Translations under genes and position numbers: made by a program | Shown here: positions 32,188 through 41,382 of the stretch, one piece after another | Position numbering within the stretch: position 1 is the stretch's first letter | Layout of the letters: each line of letters starts with the position of its first letter | From: Labedella gwakjiensis | Lineage (GTDB): Bacteria; Actinomycetota; Actinomycetes; Actinomycetales; Microbacteriaceae | Direction of reading: 5' to 3' | NCBI RefSeq assembly: GCF_003014675.1 | Contig: NZ_PYAU01000001.1 | Coordinates: 3,720,001-3,784,000 of the forward strand | Length of the DNA: 64,000 bases | Notes under the pieces: generated by a model | What the model was told of the DNA's origin: nothing | Database searches by the model: none | Seen by the model: only the letters and a program-made list of their open reading frames with translations

Positions 32188-33104
32188 ACCGACGACGGGC
32201 GCGAGTATCGACGGCCGCGGCGGTGGCCGTGCTCGTCGCCCTGTCGGGGTGCTCGTCGGCTCCAGCGCCACGGACCTCCGCGTCGGTCACCGTCTCCGCA
32301 GACACCGCGGCGGAAGACGCGGCAGCCGCCGCGACCGATGGGCACATCCTCGTCGGCGTGACCCAGGGGCGGACGGACTACACGACGGGGATGTTCGCGA
32401 TCTCCGTCGAGAACGTCACGGACGCCGAGCTGATCGTCCGCTCGGCCCGGTTGTCCTCTCCGGCGTTCGACGCCGATGCCTCGTGGGACGGGGACGCCAT
32501 CGTCCCGGCCGGACGGACGCGCGATCTCCGGATCGCCGTCCCCGAGTTCGATTGCCCCGCGACGGACCCGATGACGTCGATCGTCGTCTCCTACGAGTCC
32601 GACGGCGACTCGCGCACCGCCGTGCTCGCACCCGTGGACGAGTTCTCGACGGTCGAGAGGTTGTCGGACGCCGCGTGCTTCACGCAGGCGGTATCCGAGG
32701 TGGTCGCGTTCGGCCTGGCCGATCGTCTCGACCTCTCCGGGCAGGGGCCGGCTGCGGTGACGACGTTGTCCCTGACCGCGACCCCCGTCGCCGGTCCGGG
32801 TGCCGGGTCCCTGACCGTCCTGGGTGTCGACGCGACCACTCTGCTCTCTCCAGCGTCCGGGGACGCTGCATGGAGCGTCGACGAGAGGGTGGCGGCCGGG
32901 GACTCACCGACGACGATCGCGCTCCCCGCTGTGCCCGCACGCTGCGACGCTCACGCCGTCGCCGAGGACAAGGTCGGGACGGTACTCCGCGTGCGCGTGC
33001 TGCTCACCGGCGGCACGGAGGGCTCCGTGAGCGTGCCCGCGTCCTCCACGCTTCGAGCGGACCTCTACGCGTTCGTCACCGACCGGTGCGGGCTCAGCGG
33101 CTGA
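32184..33104 (+). CDS. Putative lipoprotein of unknown function
   Basis: The 306-residue protein has a basic n-region (NRRRARVS), a short hydrophobic core and the lipobox LSGC with Cys23, so it should be a lipid-anchored extracytoplasmic protein. The mature part is rich in beta strand and Ala/Thr/Ser/Asp, with two or three immunoglobulin-like looking segments and several Cys (near FDCPATD, DAACF, ARCD, DRCG) that may form disulfides. No family is recognised. The GTG start overlaps the mrp stop by 4 nt (GTGTGA context). It is the last gene of the four-gene operon and is convergent with apt. Confidence 0.8.
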   Translation: MNRRRARVSTAAAVAVLVALSGCSSAPAPRTSASVTVSADTAAEDAAAAATDGHILVGVTQGRTDYTTGMFAISVENVTDAELIVRSARLSSPAFDADASWDGDAIVPAGRTRDLRIAVPEFDCPATDPMTSIVVSYESDGDSRTAVLAPVDEFSTVERLSDAACFTQAVSEVVAFGLADRLDLSGQGPAAVTTLSLTATPVAGPGAGSLTVLGVDATTLLSPASGDAAWSVDERVAAGDSPTTIALPAVPARCDAHAVAEDKVGTVLRVRVLLTGGTEGSVSVPASSTLRADLYAFVTDRCGLSG

Positions 33105-33152
33105 CCGGGCGACGACGCACGGGTACCGGACGACGCACGAGCACAGCCTGAC

Positions 33153-33725
33153 TCACACGTGGAACAGGCTCACGATCCGCGCAGCACCGTCGCCGGAGAC
33201 CACAGCGCGCCCATCGAGAGCATCGATCTCGAGCACCACGGAAGCGCCGACGACGTCCCATCCGAGGCGATCGGCCACGCGGATCGCGGCTCCCAGCGTG
33301 CCGCCCGTCGCGAGGACGTCGTCCACGAGGAGCACTCGAGAGCCGGCGGGCAGATCCCCGCGATGCGCCTCGATCGTCGCACTGCCGTATTCGAGGTCGT
33401 AGCTCTGGGCTTCCGTGGCGCGCGGGAGCTTGCCCTGCTTCCTGATCGGCACGAGGCCTGCGCCCGTCCTCATCGCGATCGCTCCGGCCAGAAGGAATCC
33501 CCGCGCCTCGAGACCGGCGACCGCGTCGAAGCGACCCGCGAACGGGGCGATGAGCGCGTCCACCACGTCGGCGAAGGCCGCTCCGTCGGCGAAGAGCGGA
33601 GTGAGGTCGCGGAAGACGACACCGGGAGTCGGGTGGTCGGGGATCGACGCAATGAGGCCCAGCGCACGCTCGAGGGCGTCGCTCGACGCCGGCTCGCGAC
33701 CGGCGCGGGTGGTGGACGCGGTCAC
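33153..33725 (-). CDS. apt: Adenine phosphoribosyltransferase
   Basis: The 190-residue enzyme converts adenine plus PRPP to AMP in purine salvage. The PRPP-binding motif VLLVDDVLATGGT is complete. Also visible are the dimer/base region IPDHPTPGVVFRDLTPL, GLEARGFLLAGAIA and RKQGKLP. The GTG at 33725 overlaps the tatB stop by 4 nt, so apt is the second gene of a tatB-apt unit. The frame extends upstream through tatB only as an antisense-free overlap and is not part of the protein. Confidence 0.95.
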   Translation of the reverse strand: MTASTTRAGREPASSDALERALGLIASIPDHPTPGVVFRDLTPLFADGAAFADVVDALIAPFAGRFDAVAGLEARGFLLAGAIAMRTGAGLVPIRKQGKLPRATEAQSYDLEYGSATIEAHRGDLPAGSRVLLVDDVLATGGTLGAAIRVADRLGWDVVGASVVLEIDALDGRAVVSGDGAARIVSLFHV

Positions 33726-34108
33726 GTGGACTCCGTATCGAAGGGCGGAGGCCCCGAATACTCTCCGGACTCCAGCTTCGACCGATGGGTCGGCTGCACG
33801 GACGGCTTCACCGTCGGCTCCTTGCGCGATGGAGCGGTGAGGACGGGCGCCGGCTCGTCGTCGAGGAGAGCCTCCTTGATGATGCGCCGCGGATCGTACT
33901 GACGCGGGTCGAGCTTCTTCCAATCGACCTCGTCGAATTCGGGCCCCATCTCCTCGCGCATGCGATCCTGGGCACCACGGGCCAGGTCGCGGAGCCACCG
34001 GATGAACTGGGCGAACTTCGACGCGTAGAGCGGCAGGCGCTCCGGACCGACGATCAGCACGGCGATGACCGCGATGAGCAGCACCTTCTCAGGGGTCAGT
34101 CCGAACAC
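33722..34108 (-). CDS. tatB: Sec-independent (Tat) translocase subunit TatB
   Basis: The 128-residue protein has the TatA/B layout: a very short periplasmic N-terminus with MFGLTPEKVLL, one membrane span (about 6-21), the conserved VGPERLP hinge, an amphipathic helix (KFAQFIRWLRDLARGAQ) and a Glu/Pro-rich tail. GPERLP with Glu marks TatB rather than TatA. It binds folded Tat substrates with TatC. A Tat substrate, EfeB, is encoded in this window at 47200-48522. The GTG start lies 6 nt after TACTCT, suggesting a leaderless transcript. It is divergent from the O-methyltransferase gene, as in M. tuberculosis near Rv1220c-Rv1224, although the intervening sigE-rseA-htrA genes are not here. Confidence 0.93.
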   Translation of the reverse strand: MFGLTPEKVLLIAVIAVLIVGPERLPLYASKFAQFIRWLRDLARGAQDRMREEMGPEFDEVDWKKLDPRQYDPRRIIKEALLDDEPAPVLTAPSRKEPTVKPSVQPTHRSKLESGEYSGPPPFDTEST

Positions 34109-34114
34109 GGATCA

Positions 34115-34120
34115 AGAGTA
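34115..34120 (-). promoter_or_regulatory. -10 element TACTCT for leaderless tatB-apt mRNA
   Basis: On the minus strand TACTCT is followed by 6 nt (tgatcc) and the GTG at 34108. Confidence 0.5.
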
Positions 34121-34219
34121 CCCCGACGTGGCTGCACGTCCGGCCAGCGCCAGCGCCGTATCCTGGCTGAGATCAGCGGCAGACCCTTTGCCACGACACC
34201 ACGACCACGGAGCGAACCA

Positions 34220-34888
34220 GTGACCCCTCACGACGCCAAGTCCTCTCACGACGGCAAGTCTGAGCACGTCGCCAACTGGAAGTACGCCGACGACGTCGTC
34301 GTCGAGGCGGAACCCATCGCCCGCGCCCGCGCCCATTCGATCGAGGTGGGGATCGATGCGGTCTCCCCCGCCGTCGGCGCGCAGCTCGCGCTCCTGGTGG
34401 CAGCCACTGGCGCTCGGAACATCATGGAGATCGGGACCGGTTCCGGAGTGTCGGGGCTGTGGATGCTCTCCGGGAACCCGCGCAGCGCCCTGACGTCGAT
34501 CGACAGCGAGGTCGAGCACCAGGCTGCGGCCCGCGAGCACTTCCACGATGCGGGCATCCCGACGAACCGATTCCGGCTCATCGCCGGGAAGGCCCTCGAC
34601 GTCCTCCCGCGCATGAACGAGAACTCTTACGATCTCGTTCTCGTCGATGCGGACTCCGCCTCGGTCATCGAGTACTTCGAGCACGCCCTCAGACTGGTCC
34701 GGGCCGGCGGAACCGTCGTCGTGACGCACGCTCTGTCCCGCGGGCGCGTCGCCGACCCCGCGGCACGGGACGACGTGACCGTCGGCTACCGCAGTCTGAT
34801 CGATGAGGTCGCCTCGTCGACCGCCGTCGTCAGCGCCCTGTCCGTCGTGGGAGACGGACTCCTCCAGGTCACCACGCTCGCGACCTGA
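34220..34888 (+). CDS. Class I SAM-dependent O-methyltransferase (Rv1220c-like)
   Basis: The 222-residue protein has the SAM-binding motif I IMEIGTGSGVSG, the acidic loop SIDSEVEHQ, motif IV YDLVLVDAD with the metal-binding Asp expected in catechol-O-methyltransferase-like enzymes, and GGTVVVTHAL. This matches the O-methyltransferase 3 family (DUF/COG4122 type), including M. tuberculosis Rv1220c. The methyl acceptor is unknown. The GTG at 34220 is chosen because GGAG lies 7 nt upstream; the longer frame runs antisense-free through tatB. A strong hairpin follows the stop. Confidence 0.92.
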   Translation: MTPHDAKSSHDGKSEHVANWKYADDVVVEAEPIARARAHSIEVGIDAVSPAVGAQLALLVAATGARNIMEIGTGSGVSGLWMLSGNPRSALTSIDSEVEHQAAAREHFHDAGIPTNRFRLIAGKALDVLPRMNENSYDLVLVDADSASVIEYFEHALRLVRAGGTVVVTHALSRGRVADPAARDDVTVGYRSLIDEVASSTAVVSALSVVGDGLLQVTTLAT

Positions 34889-34918
34889 TCGCGGCGTCTC
34901 GAGGGCGACTCGGGACAA

Positions 34919-34960
34919 GCGAAACGCGTCCGTGCCCCGAGGGGACCGGACGCGTTTCGC
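34919..34960. terminator. 14-bp hairpin terminator between O-methyltransferase and DUF3117
   Basis: Arms 34919-34932 and 34947-34960 match perfectly; the loop contains a nested CCCC/GGGG pair. The element lies 30 nt past the methyltransferase stop and 56 nt from the convergent DUF3117 stop, with no U tract. Confidence 0.75.
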
Positions 34961-35015
34961 GTTCACCCGACGAATCGGGCCTTACTGATCAGACTGTCGT
35001 CGACCGGTGGTTCGA

Positions 35016-35186
35016 TCAGACGGAGACGACTGCGGCGAGCGCGTCGTGGAGTTCCTTCGCTTCGGCATCGTTCACCGACACGACGAGGCGACCTCCTCCT
35101 TCGAGCGGCACGCGCACAATGATGAGCCGACCCTCCTTTACGGCCTCCATCGGCCCATCTCCGGTCCTCGGCTTCATTGCGGCCAT
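35016..35186 (-). CDS. DUF3117 family 56-residue protein
   Basis: Translation of the minus strand from the ATG at 35186 gives a 56-residue protein starting MAAMKPRTGDGPMEAVKEGR, then a strand LIIVRVPLEGGGRLVVSV and a helix NDAEAKELHDALAAV. This is the near-invariant actinobacterial DUF3117 family (M. tuberculosis Rv1211 is an example). Function is unknown. AAGGGGAG lies 4-5 nt before the ATG, and a GATAAT -10 box lies upstream. It is short enough to be missed by length-filtered gene finders. It is convergent with the O-methyltransferase gene. Confidence 0.93.
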   Translation of the reverse strand: MAAMKPRTGDGPMEAVKEGRLIIVRVPLEGGGRLVVSVNDAEAKELHDALAAVVSV

Positions 35187-35214
35187 TCGGCTCCCCTTTC
35201 GTGTACTACTCCCT

Positions 35215-35220
35215 ATTATC
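35215..35220 (-). promoter_or_regulatory. -10 element GATAAT of the DUF3117 gene
   Basis: On the minus strand GATAAT (5 of 6 to TATAAT) lies 28 nt before the ATG at 35186, leaving a short leader with a good Shine-Dalgarno sequence. This is the most consensus-like -10 in the window. No properly spaced -35 was found. Confidence 0.5.
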
Positions 35221-35267
35221 CGTGATTGTTCGCGCTTCGCGCCAATTGCGCGGCACCGGAGCGGGCA

Positions 35268-36512
35268 TCACGGGGGTGTCCAGTCGTATCCGTCCACCCT
35301 CCAGGCGATCAGGAGCCACCCCCACTGGAGCGCCAACGAGCCGAGGACGACGAACACCCGATACACGCGGGACGTCGGGACGGCGATCGCGCCGGCGAGC
35401 GGGAAGAGCGGCACGAGAAGCCGGAAGGTGCTCGACTGCGGGAAGAAGACGGCGAGGAGGTAGAGCGCGTAGCTCGCCAGCCACAGGCGCAGATCGACGC
35501 CGAGAGCCCGGACCGGTCGCGAGAGGAGCGCAGCCGCGAAGCCCAGGACGATGAGGACCACGAGGACCCAGCCCCAGCGACTCCCCACCCACCACTCGAG
35601 CCCCTGGAACCACGGGGCGAAAGGAACGAGGTGCTGGTACCCGATGTAGGCCGAGCGCCACGCGAGTTCCGTATCGGTGTAGGCGGTGATCGATCCGGTC
35701 ACCGCCCAGGCGATGGCCGGCCAGGCGAACCCGACGACGACGCTCGTCACCGTGGCGAGGATCGCGGTCGGGAGCTCTCGCGGTGCGAACGGGTCCTGAC
35801 GCCGGCGCACGAGCCGGACGACCACGTGCAGGCCGAGGAACAGCGCGAAGGCGAGCGCACTCGGCCGTGTGAAGCCCATCACGACGATGACGGGGACGAG
35901 GAGCAGGTACCGGCGACGCAGCAGGAGGAGGAGAGCCCAGGCGAGGAGGAGCAGGTGCAGGGACTCGGCGTACGCCACCTGGAACACCGCTGACACAGGG
36001 GCGACGGCGAAGACCACGACTCCGAAGAGGGCCGTCCGACGATCGAGTCGCTCCCGGAAGAGCAGGTACGTCACGAGCGCCGCGCCGAAACCCGCCAGGA
36101 TCGACACGGCGACGGCGGCGAGGGCCCACTCCGCCCCCGTGAGCACCATCACGATGCGGACGACCGCCGGGTACACGGGCATGAACGCCCAGGCGTTCTC
36201 ACCGACGTGGCCGTCCTCGGTGAGCGGGAGCGACGAGGGGTAGCCGGAGACGGCCACGATGTTGTACCAGCGACCATCCCACATCGAGGCGAAGTCGATG
36301 TAGCGCGGCGAGGCACCCGTCCAGGCGTTCTCCGGCTGAGCGGCGGCGAGGACGAGGAGGAAGACGGTCGTGACGACCCTGGCCGCGCCGAAGACGACGA
36401 GGACCGCCGCCCACCATGGCATGCCTCTGAACCTGTCGCCGCGCACGCCGCGGGTCGCCGCCCCGTGGGCCACCCTCATCGACGCCGTGGAACGGGCTTC
36501 CCCGTCCGTCAC
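35268..36512 (-). CDS. GT-C fold mannosyltransferase-like membrane protein (PIG-V type)
   Basis: The 414-residue polytopic protein has about ten membrane spans and a first extracytoplasmic loop carrying the acidic FASMWDGRWYNIVAVSGYP, the Asp-bearing motif expected of PIG-V/GT-C enzymes that use polyprenyl-phosphate sugars. Later features are WAFMPVYP and RPSALAFALFLG. It probably transfers mannose or another sugar to a cell-envelope glycan or lipid. The start is uncertain: GTG at 36512 or ATG at 36479, neither with a strong ribosome-binding site. It lies 40 nt downstream of dapE in the same direction, so it is likely cotranscribed. Confidence 0.8.
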   Translation of the reverse strand: MTDGEARSTASMRVAHGAATRGVRGDRFRGMPWWAAVLVVFGAARVVTTVFLLVLAAAQPENAWTGASPRYIDFASMWDGRWYNIVAVSGYPSSLPLTEDGHVGENAWAFMPVYPAVVRIVMVLTGAEWALAAVAVSILAGFGAALVTYLLFRERLDRRTALFGVVVFAVAPVSAVFQVAYAESLHLLLLAWALLLLLRRRYLLLVPVIVVMGFTRPSALAFALFLGLHVVVRLVRRRQDPFAPRELPTAILATVTSVVVGFAWPAIAWAVTGSITAYTDTELAWRSAYIGYQHLVPFAPWFQGLEWWVGSRWGWVLVVLIVLGFAAALLSRPVRALGVDLRLWLASYALYLLAVFFPQSSTFRLLVPLFPLAGAIAVPTSRVYRVFVVLGSLALQWGWLLIAWRVDGYDWTPP

Positions 36513-36552
36513 CGGCGGGACGAGGCCGGTCGCGGACCGCGGTGGGTCACGA

Positions 36553-37653
36553 TCACGCCGTGAGCCACGACCGGAGACCCCGCTCGCACTCGACGATCTG
36601 CTCGACCGAGCAGCGTTCGTCGTCGGCGTGCGCCTTGAGGGGATCGCCCGGACCGTAGTTCACGGCCGGCACGCCCATGGCCGAGAACCGGGCGACGTCC
36701 GTCCACCCGTACTTCGGGGCAGGCTCCGTCCCCGTCGCGTCGACGAACTGACGAGCGATGGGAGCGTCGAGCCCCGGGCGAGCCCCCTCGGCCTGATCGA
36801 CCACACGGATGTCGTAGCCGCCGAACAACTCGTGCATGTGCGCTATGGCCTCCTCGACCGAGCGACTGGGCGCGAAACGGTAGTTGATATGGACCATCGC
36901 TTCGTCGGGGATGACGTTCCCGGCGATCCCGCCGGAGAAGCCGACGGCGTTGAGGCCCTCCCGGTAGACGAGCCCGTCGACCTCGACCTGGCGCGGCTCG
37001 TAGGCCGCGAGGGTGTCGAGAACGGGGACGATCTTGTGGATCGCGTTGTCGCCCACCCAGCTGCGCGCGGAGTGCGAGCGGAGCCCGAACGCCCTCACCT
37101 CGATCCGCAGGTTGCCGTTGCACCCGCCCTCGATCCGTGAGTTCGACGGTTCGCCGAGGATCGCGAAGTCGCCCGCGAAGAGGTCGGGGCGGTTGGCCGC
37201 GAGTCGGCCGAGGCCGTTCAGCTCAGCCGAGACCTCCTCGTGGTCGTACCACATCCACGTGATATCGACACTCGGCTCGGTGAGGGCGGCGGCGAGGTGG
37301 AGCTGAACGGCCACCCCGGCCTTCATGTCCACCGTTCCACGCCCCGTGATGTATTCGACGCCATCGATCGTCTCTCGGACGGTCGGGACGTTGTCGTTGA
37401 TGGGCACCGTGTCGATATGCCCGGCGATGACGACCCGCTGCGACCGGCCGAGATCGGTGCGGGCCACGATCGTGTCACCGTCGCGCACGACGTCGAGGTG
37501 AGGAAGGGCGCTGACGGCCTCGAAGATGAGGTCAGCGAGAGGCCCCTCGTCCCCCGAGACGGACTCGATGTCGCAGATGATCCGGGTCAGCTCGACGGGT
37601 GAAGCCGTCAGGTCGAGTCGATCGGGCGTGGCCGTCGCGGTGGGAGACTCCAT
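36553..37653 (-). CDS. dapE: Succinyl-diaminopimelate desuccinylase
   Basis: The 366-residue M20 family enzyme hydrolyses N-succinyl-LL-DAP to LL-DAP, the last succinylase-branch step before DapF. Metal and catalytic residues are visible: His79 and Asp81 in GHIDTVP, Asp109 in [10 protein letters not shown], and Glu139/Glu140 in [14 protein letters not shown] further Glu occurs in the [15 protein letters not shown] stretch. The C-terminal His lies near the end, in the [12 protein letters not shown] loop. It is divergent from dapD, 74 bp away. The ATG at 37653 has no spaced ribosome-binding site and lies 6 nt after TAAACT, suggesting a leaderless mRNA. Confidence 0.95.
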   Translation of the reverse strand: MESPTATATPDRLDLTASPVELTRIICDIESVSGDEGPLADLIFEAVSALPHLDVVRDGDTIVARTDLGRSQRVVIAGHIDTVPINDNVPTVRETIDGVEYITGRGTVDMKAGVAVQLHLAAALTEPSVDITWMWYDHEEVSAELNGLGRLAANRPDLFAGDFAILGEPSNSRIEGGCNGNLRIEVRAFGLRSHSARSWVGDNAIHKIVPVLDTLAAYEPRQVEVDGLVYREGLNAVGFSGGIAGNVIPDEAMVHINYRFAPSRSVEEAIAHMHELFGGYDIRVVDQAEGARPGLDAPIARQFVDATGTEPAPKYGWTDVARFSAMGVPAVNYGPGDPLKAHADDERCSVEQIVECERGLRSWLTA

Positions 37654-37659
37654 GGCCCC

Positions 37660-37665
37660 AGTTTA
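37660..37665 (-). promoter_or_regulatory. -10 element TAAACT for leaderless dapE mRNA
   Basis: On the minus strand TAAACT is followed by 6 nt (ggggcc) and the ATG at 37653. Confidence 0.5.
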
Positions 37666-37714
37666 TCGATGCCATGGAGGGCGACATCGGGCGTCCTCCA
37701 CGCCGCACTCCAAC

Positions 37715-37720
37715 TAGCCT
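37715..37720 (+). promoter_or_regulatory. -10 element TAGCCT for leaderless dapD mRNA
   Basis: TAGCCT is followed by 7 nt (aggagtc) and the ATG at 37728. With the dapE box, this makes the 74-bp dapE-dapD gap a pair of divergent leaderless promoters. Confidence 0.5.
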
Positions 37721-37727
37721 AGGAGTC

Positions 37728-38717
37728 ATGACCGCTCCTGACGCCTCCTCCCCGTCCGCTCCGGCCACGACAGCCGAACCGCGCTTCGCCTGGGGGTACG
37801 GCCTCGCCTCGACGGCCGCCGACGGCACCGTGCTCGACACGTGGTTCCCCGAGCCGCGACTCGGTCGACTCCCGGCGGGCCGAGACAAGTGGATCGCTCC
37901 GGCCGAATTCGAGAACCTGGCGACGGCCGACCCGCGACGGCGAGTCACCGTCGACGTGGTGACGGTCGAGATCGACCTCGACGCAGCCCCAGCCGACACG
38001 CCAGACGCCTACCTGCGACTGCACCTGCTGTCCCACGTGCTCGTCGCCCCGAACACGATCAATCTCGACGGCGTCTTCGGGCATCTCCCGATCGTCGTGT
38101 GGACGAATGCCGGCCCGGTGCACCCCACCGACTTCGACACCCTCCGCCCGGCTCTGCAGCGCGCGGGCATCCACGCCACGGGCATCGACAAGTTCCCCCG
38201 CCTCCTCGACTACGTCACGCCGGATCGAGTGCGTATCGCCGACGCGTCCCGCGTCCGGCTGGGGGCGCACCTGGCCCCCGGAACGACCGTCATGCACGAG
38301 GGCTTCGTCAACTTCAACGCGGGGACCCTCGGGGCCTCGATGGTGGAGGGGCGGATCTCGCAGGGGGTCGTCGTGGGCGATGGCAGCGACATCGGCGGCG
38401 GCGCATCCATCATGGGAACGCTGTCGGGAGGCGGGTCCCACCGGGTGTCCGTCGGGGAACGGGCGCTCCTCGGAGCGAACTCGGGGATCGGCATCTCGAT
38501 CGGCGACGATTCGGTCGTGGAGGCCGGGCTCTACATCACGGCAGGGACGAAGGTCACCGTCATCGATACGAACACCGAGGACCGCCCGGTCGTGAAGGCG
38601 GCGGAGCTCAGCGGCCACCCTGGTCTGTTGTTCCGCCGGAACTCCACGACGGGCGCCGTCGAGGTGCTCCAGCGCTCAGGGACCGGTATTGTCCTGAACA
38701 CCGCGCTGCACGCCTGA
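37728..38717 (+). CDS. dapD: Tetrahydrodipicolinate N-succinyltransferase
   Basis: The 329-residue enzyme succinylates tetrahydrodipicolinate using succinyl-CoA, the committed step of the succinylase lysine/DAP branch. The N-terminal domain contains AWGYGLAST and [18 protein letters not shown]. The C-terminal left-handed parallel beta helix is visible as hexapeptide turns ([60 protein letters not shown]). Length and order match actinobacterial DapD, which is longer than the enterobacterial form. The ATG at 37728 follows TAGCCT by 7 nt; the upstream ATG at 37599 would read into the dapE start and is rejected. Confidence 0.95.
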   Translation: MTAPDASSPSAPATTAEPRFAWGYGLASTAADGTVLDTWFPEPRLGRLPAGRDKWIAPAEFENLATADPRRRVTVDVVTVEIDLDAAPADTPDAYLRLHLLSHVLVAPNTINLDGVFGHLPIVVWTNAGPVHPTDFDTLRPALQRAGIHATGIDKFPRLLDYVTPDRVRIADASRVRLGAHLAPGTTVMHEGFVNFNAGTLGASMVEGRISQGVVVGDGSDIGGGASIMGTLSGGGSHRVSVGERALLGANSGIGISIGDDSVVEAGLYITAGTKVTVIDTNTEDRPVVKAAELSGHPGLLFRRNSTTGAVEVLQRSGTGIVLNTALHA

Positions 38718-38771
38718 CGGGTTCACCCCTCCGGCCGTCGACCGGCCGGTTGCCGACACGAGGGAGTGCGC

Positions 38772-41339
38772 ATGCGACGGGACGCCTACGACAGACGCCG
38801 ACACCCGGTTCGTCGAGCAGCCCTCGTCGTCATCAGTCTGCTCGCCGTGGCCGCCGTCGTCGTGGGAGGGATCGGACTCTGGACGGTGCAGCGTTCCTTC
38901 CCGCAGACGTCCGGTGAGCTGAGTCTCGCGGGCCTCGACGCGGACGTCGTCGTGACCCGCGACGCCGCAGGGATCCCGCAGATCGTGGCGGACTCCGCGG
39001 CGGACCTGTTCGCCGCGCAGGGCTTCGTGCACGCTCAGGACAGATTCTGGGAGATGGACTTCCGGCGCCACGTCACCGCCGGCCGCCTGTCGGAGCTGTT
39101 CGGATCGAGCCAGATCACGACCGACACCTTCATCCGCACACTCGGCTGGCGCACTGTCGCCGAGGCCGAGGTCGAGTCGCTCGACGACACGTCCCGCTCC
39201 TACTACGAGGCGTATGCGCGGGGCGTGAACGCGTACCTCGATTCCCGGAGTGGAGCCGATCTCTCGCTCGAGTACGCGGTCCTCGGACTGCAGAATCCGG
39301 GATACGAGCCCGAGCCGTGGACGCCGGCCGACAGCGTCGCCTGGCTGAAGGCCATGGCGTGGGATCTGCGATCGAACCTGGAGTCGGAGATCGACAGGGC
39401 GCTCCTCTCATCGACCCTCGATCCCTCTCTCGTCGCCGACCTCTACCCGCCGTACCCGGCGGACCGTCATGCGACGATCGTCGGCGGGGCGAACGCGCTC
39501 TCCACCCCGATCTCCACCAACGCTCTCGCCTCCGCGCCGACGATCGACACCGACAGCACGGCCGACACCGAGGCCACGACACGATCCCTCTCGACCCTCG
39601 ACGCCGTCCTCTCGGGCCTGCCGGAACTGCTCGGCCGCGCGGGCTCCGAGATCGGCTCGAACGCCTGGGTCGTGTCCGGCGATCACACCGAGTCCGGACG
39701 CCCCCTCCTTGCGAACGACCCGCATCTCGGGCCGGCGATGCCGTCGATCTGGTACCAGATGGGTCTGCGCTGCAGCACGGTGAGCGACGCCTGCCCCTTC
39801 GACGTGGCGGGTTTCACCTTCTCAGGGCTCCCCGGTGTGATCATCGGCCACAACGATGCCGTCGCCTGGGGCTTCACGAACCTCGGGCCCGACGTCGCCG
39901 ACCTCTACCTCGAACGCGTCACGGGCGACGAGTACGAACTCGACGGGGAGATGATCCCGCTCGACGTCCGGGAGGAGACGATCCGCGTCGCCGGAGGAGA
40001 CGACGTCGAGATCCGGATCCGCTCCACGGGGCGGGGACCGATCGTGTCGGACGTCTCCCCCGACCTCGGTGCCATCGCCGAGGACCTCCCCTCCACGACA
40101 GAGCAACCGGAAGGCGACTACGCCCTCTCCCTGCAGTGGACGGCCCTGACTCCGGGACGAACGCCCACCGCGATCTTCGCCATCGACGCTTCCCGTGACT
40201 GGGACTCCTTCAGGGAGGCGGCACGCCTGTTCGAGGTGCCGTCCCAGAATCTCGTCTACGCGGACGTGGAGGGCAACATCGGCTATCAGGCGCCCGGGCG
40301 GATCCCGATCAGGGCCGGTGGAGACGGGACCACCCCTCAGACAGGGTGGACGAGTTCGACGGGCTGGACCGGCGAGGTCCCCTTCGACGACCTCCCGAGC
40401 GTCTACAACCCGCCCTCCGGATACATCGTGACCGCCAACAACGCCGTCACGACCCCCGGTGACGGCCCGTTCCTGACCACGGACTGGGATGCCGGATACC
40501 GCGCCGATCGGATCGACACGCTCGTGCGCGGACTCATCGAGGAGGGCGAGCCGATCACGGCCGACGACATGGCGGACATCCAGGGCGACGACTACAACGC
40601 CGTCGCGGCCGTCATCGTTCCCCGGATCCTCGAGCTGGAGTCGTCCGGACGGGTCGCGGACGCTCAGGAGATCCTCGCCGATTGGGACTTCCACGACGAC
40701 GCGGACAGCGGCGCCTCCGCTCTGTTCAACGTGTTCTGGAAGACGCTGCTCGACACCACCTTCCGTCCCTCGCTCCCGGACGACCGCCCGCCGGCCGGAG
40801 GATCCCGGTGGTTCCTCGTGGTCGAACGGCTGCTCGAACAGCCCGACTCCGCCTGGTGGCAGGATGAGGCCGACGACGTGTCGGGCGTCGAGGACGCCCT
40901 CGCTCGGGCGGTCACCGACGCCTGGGCGGAGACGACAGCCCTGCTCGGCGGGGACTCCGAGGAATGGGCCTGGGGCGACCTCCATCGCCTCGACATCCGC
41001 AACGCGAGTTTCGGCACATCGGGCGTCGCGCCGATCGAGTGGCTCTTCAACAGAGGCCCGTGGGAGCTCTCCGGAGGCTCGAGCGTCGTGGATGCGGCCG
41101 GATGGGATCTCCCGAACGGTTACGCGGTGGACTGGGTCCCCTCCATGCGAATGGTCATCGACCTCGACGACTTCGACCGGTCGACGTGGATCAACCTCAC
41201 GGGTGCCTCAGGGCACGCTTTCCACCCGCACTACACGGACCAGACCGACGCCTGGGCGAGCCACGAGACACGCACGTGGGGGTTCACCCCGGACGCCGTC
41301 GAGAACGCCACGGTGGATACCCTCGTACTCACGCCGTAA
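38772..41339 (+). CDS. Penicillin acylase family (S45) Ntn-hydrolase
   Basis: The 855-residue protein has a basic N-terminus, one hydrophobic segment (about 17-37) that can serve as signal or anchor, a prodomain and an Ntn-hydrolase body. The predicted autocatalytic cleavage site is GSNAWV, which would expose Ser296 as the new N-terminal nucleophile of the beta chain. Downstream RPLLANDPHLG, PGVIIGHNDAVAWGFTNLG and DLYLERV are S45 landmarks. Members hydrolyse penicillins, acyl-homoserine lactones or other amides; the substrate here is not predictable. The ATG at 38772 has GAGGGAG 5 nt upstream; a GTG at 38766 is also in frame. Confidence 0.92.
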   Translation: MRRDAYDRRRHPVRRAALVVISLLAVAAVVVGGIGLWTVQRSFPQTSGELSLAGLDADVVVTRDAAGIPQIVADSAADLFAAQGFVHAQDRFWEMDFRRHVTAGRLSELFGSSQITTDTFIRTLGWRTVAEAEVESLDDTSRSYYEAYARGVNAYLDSRSGADLSLEYAVLGLQNPGYEPEPWTPADSVAWLKAMAWDLRSNLESEIDRALLSSTLDPSLVADLYPPYPADRHATIVGGANALSTPISTNALASAPTIDTDSTADTEATTRSLSTLDAVLSGLPELLGRAGSEIGSNAWVVSGDHTESGRPLLANDPHLGPAMPSIWYQMGLRCSTVSDACPFDVAGFTFSGLPGVIIGHNDAVAWGFTNLGPDVADLYLERVTGDEYELDGEMIPLDVREETIRVAGGDDVEIRIRSTGRGPIVSDVSPDLGAIAEDLPSTTEQPEGDYALSLQWTALTPGRTPTAIFAIDASRDWDSFREAARLFEVPSQNLVYADVEGNIGYQAPGRIPIRAGGDGTTPQTGWTSSTGWTGEVPFDDLPSVYNPPSGYIVTANNAVTTPGDGPFLTTDWDAGYRADRIDTLVRGLIEEGEPITADDMADIQGDDYNAVAAVIVPRILELESSGRVADAQEILADWDFHDDADSGASALFNVFWKTLLDTTFRPSLPDDRPPAGGSRWFLVVERLLEQPDSAWWQDEADDVSGVEDALARAVTDAWAETTALLGGDSEEWAWGDLHRLDIRNASFGTSGVAPIEWLFNRGPWELSGGSSVVDAAGWDLPNGYAVDWVPSMRMVIDLDDFDRSTWINLTGASGHAFHPHYTDQTDAWASHETRTWGFTPDAVENATVDTLVLTP

Positions 41340-41382
41340 CCGGCGACCCCCCGAACGCGCTCATGGTCCAGCCCGTCGGGGC

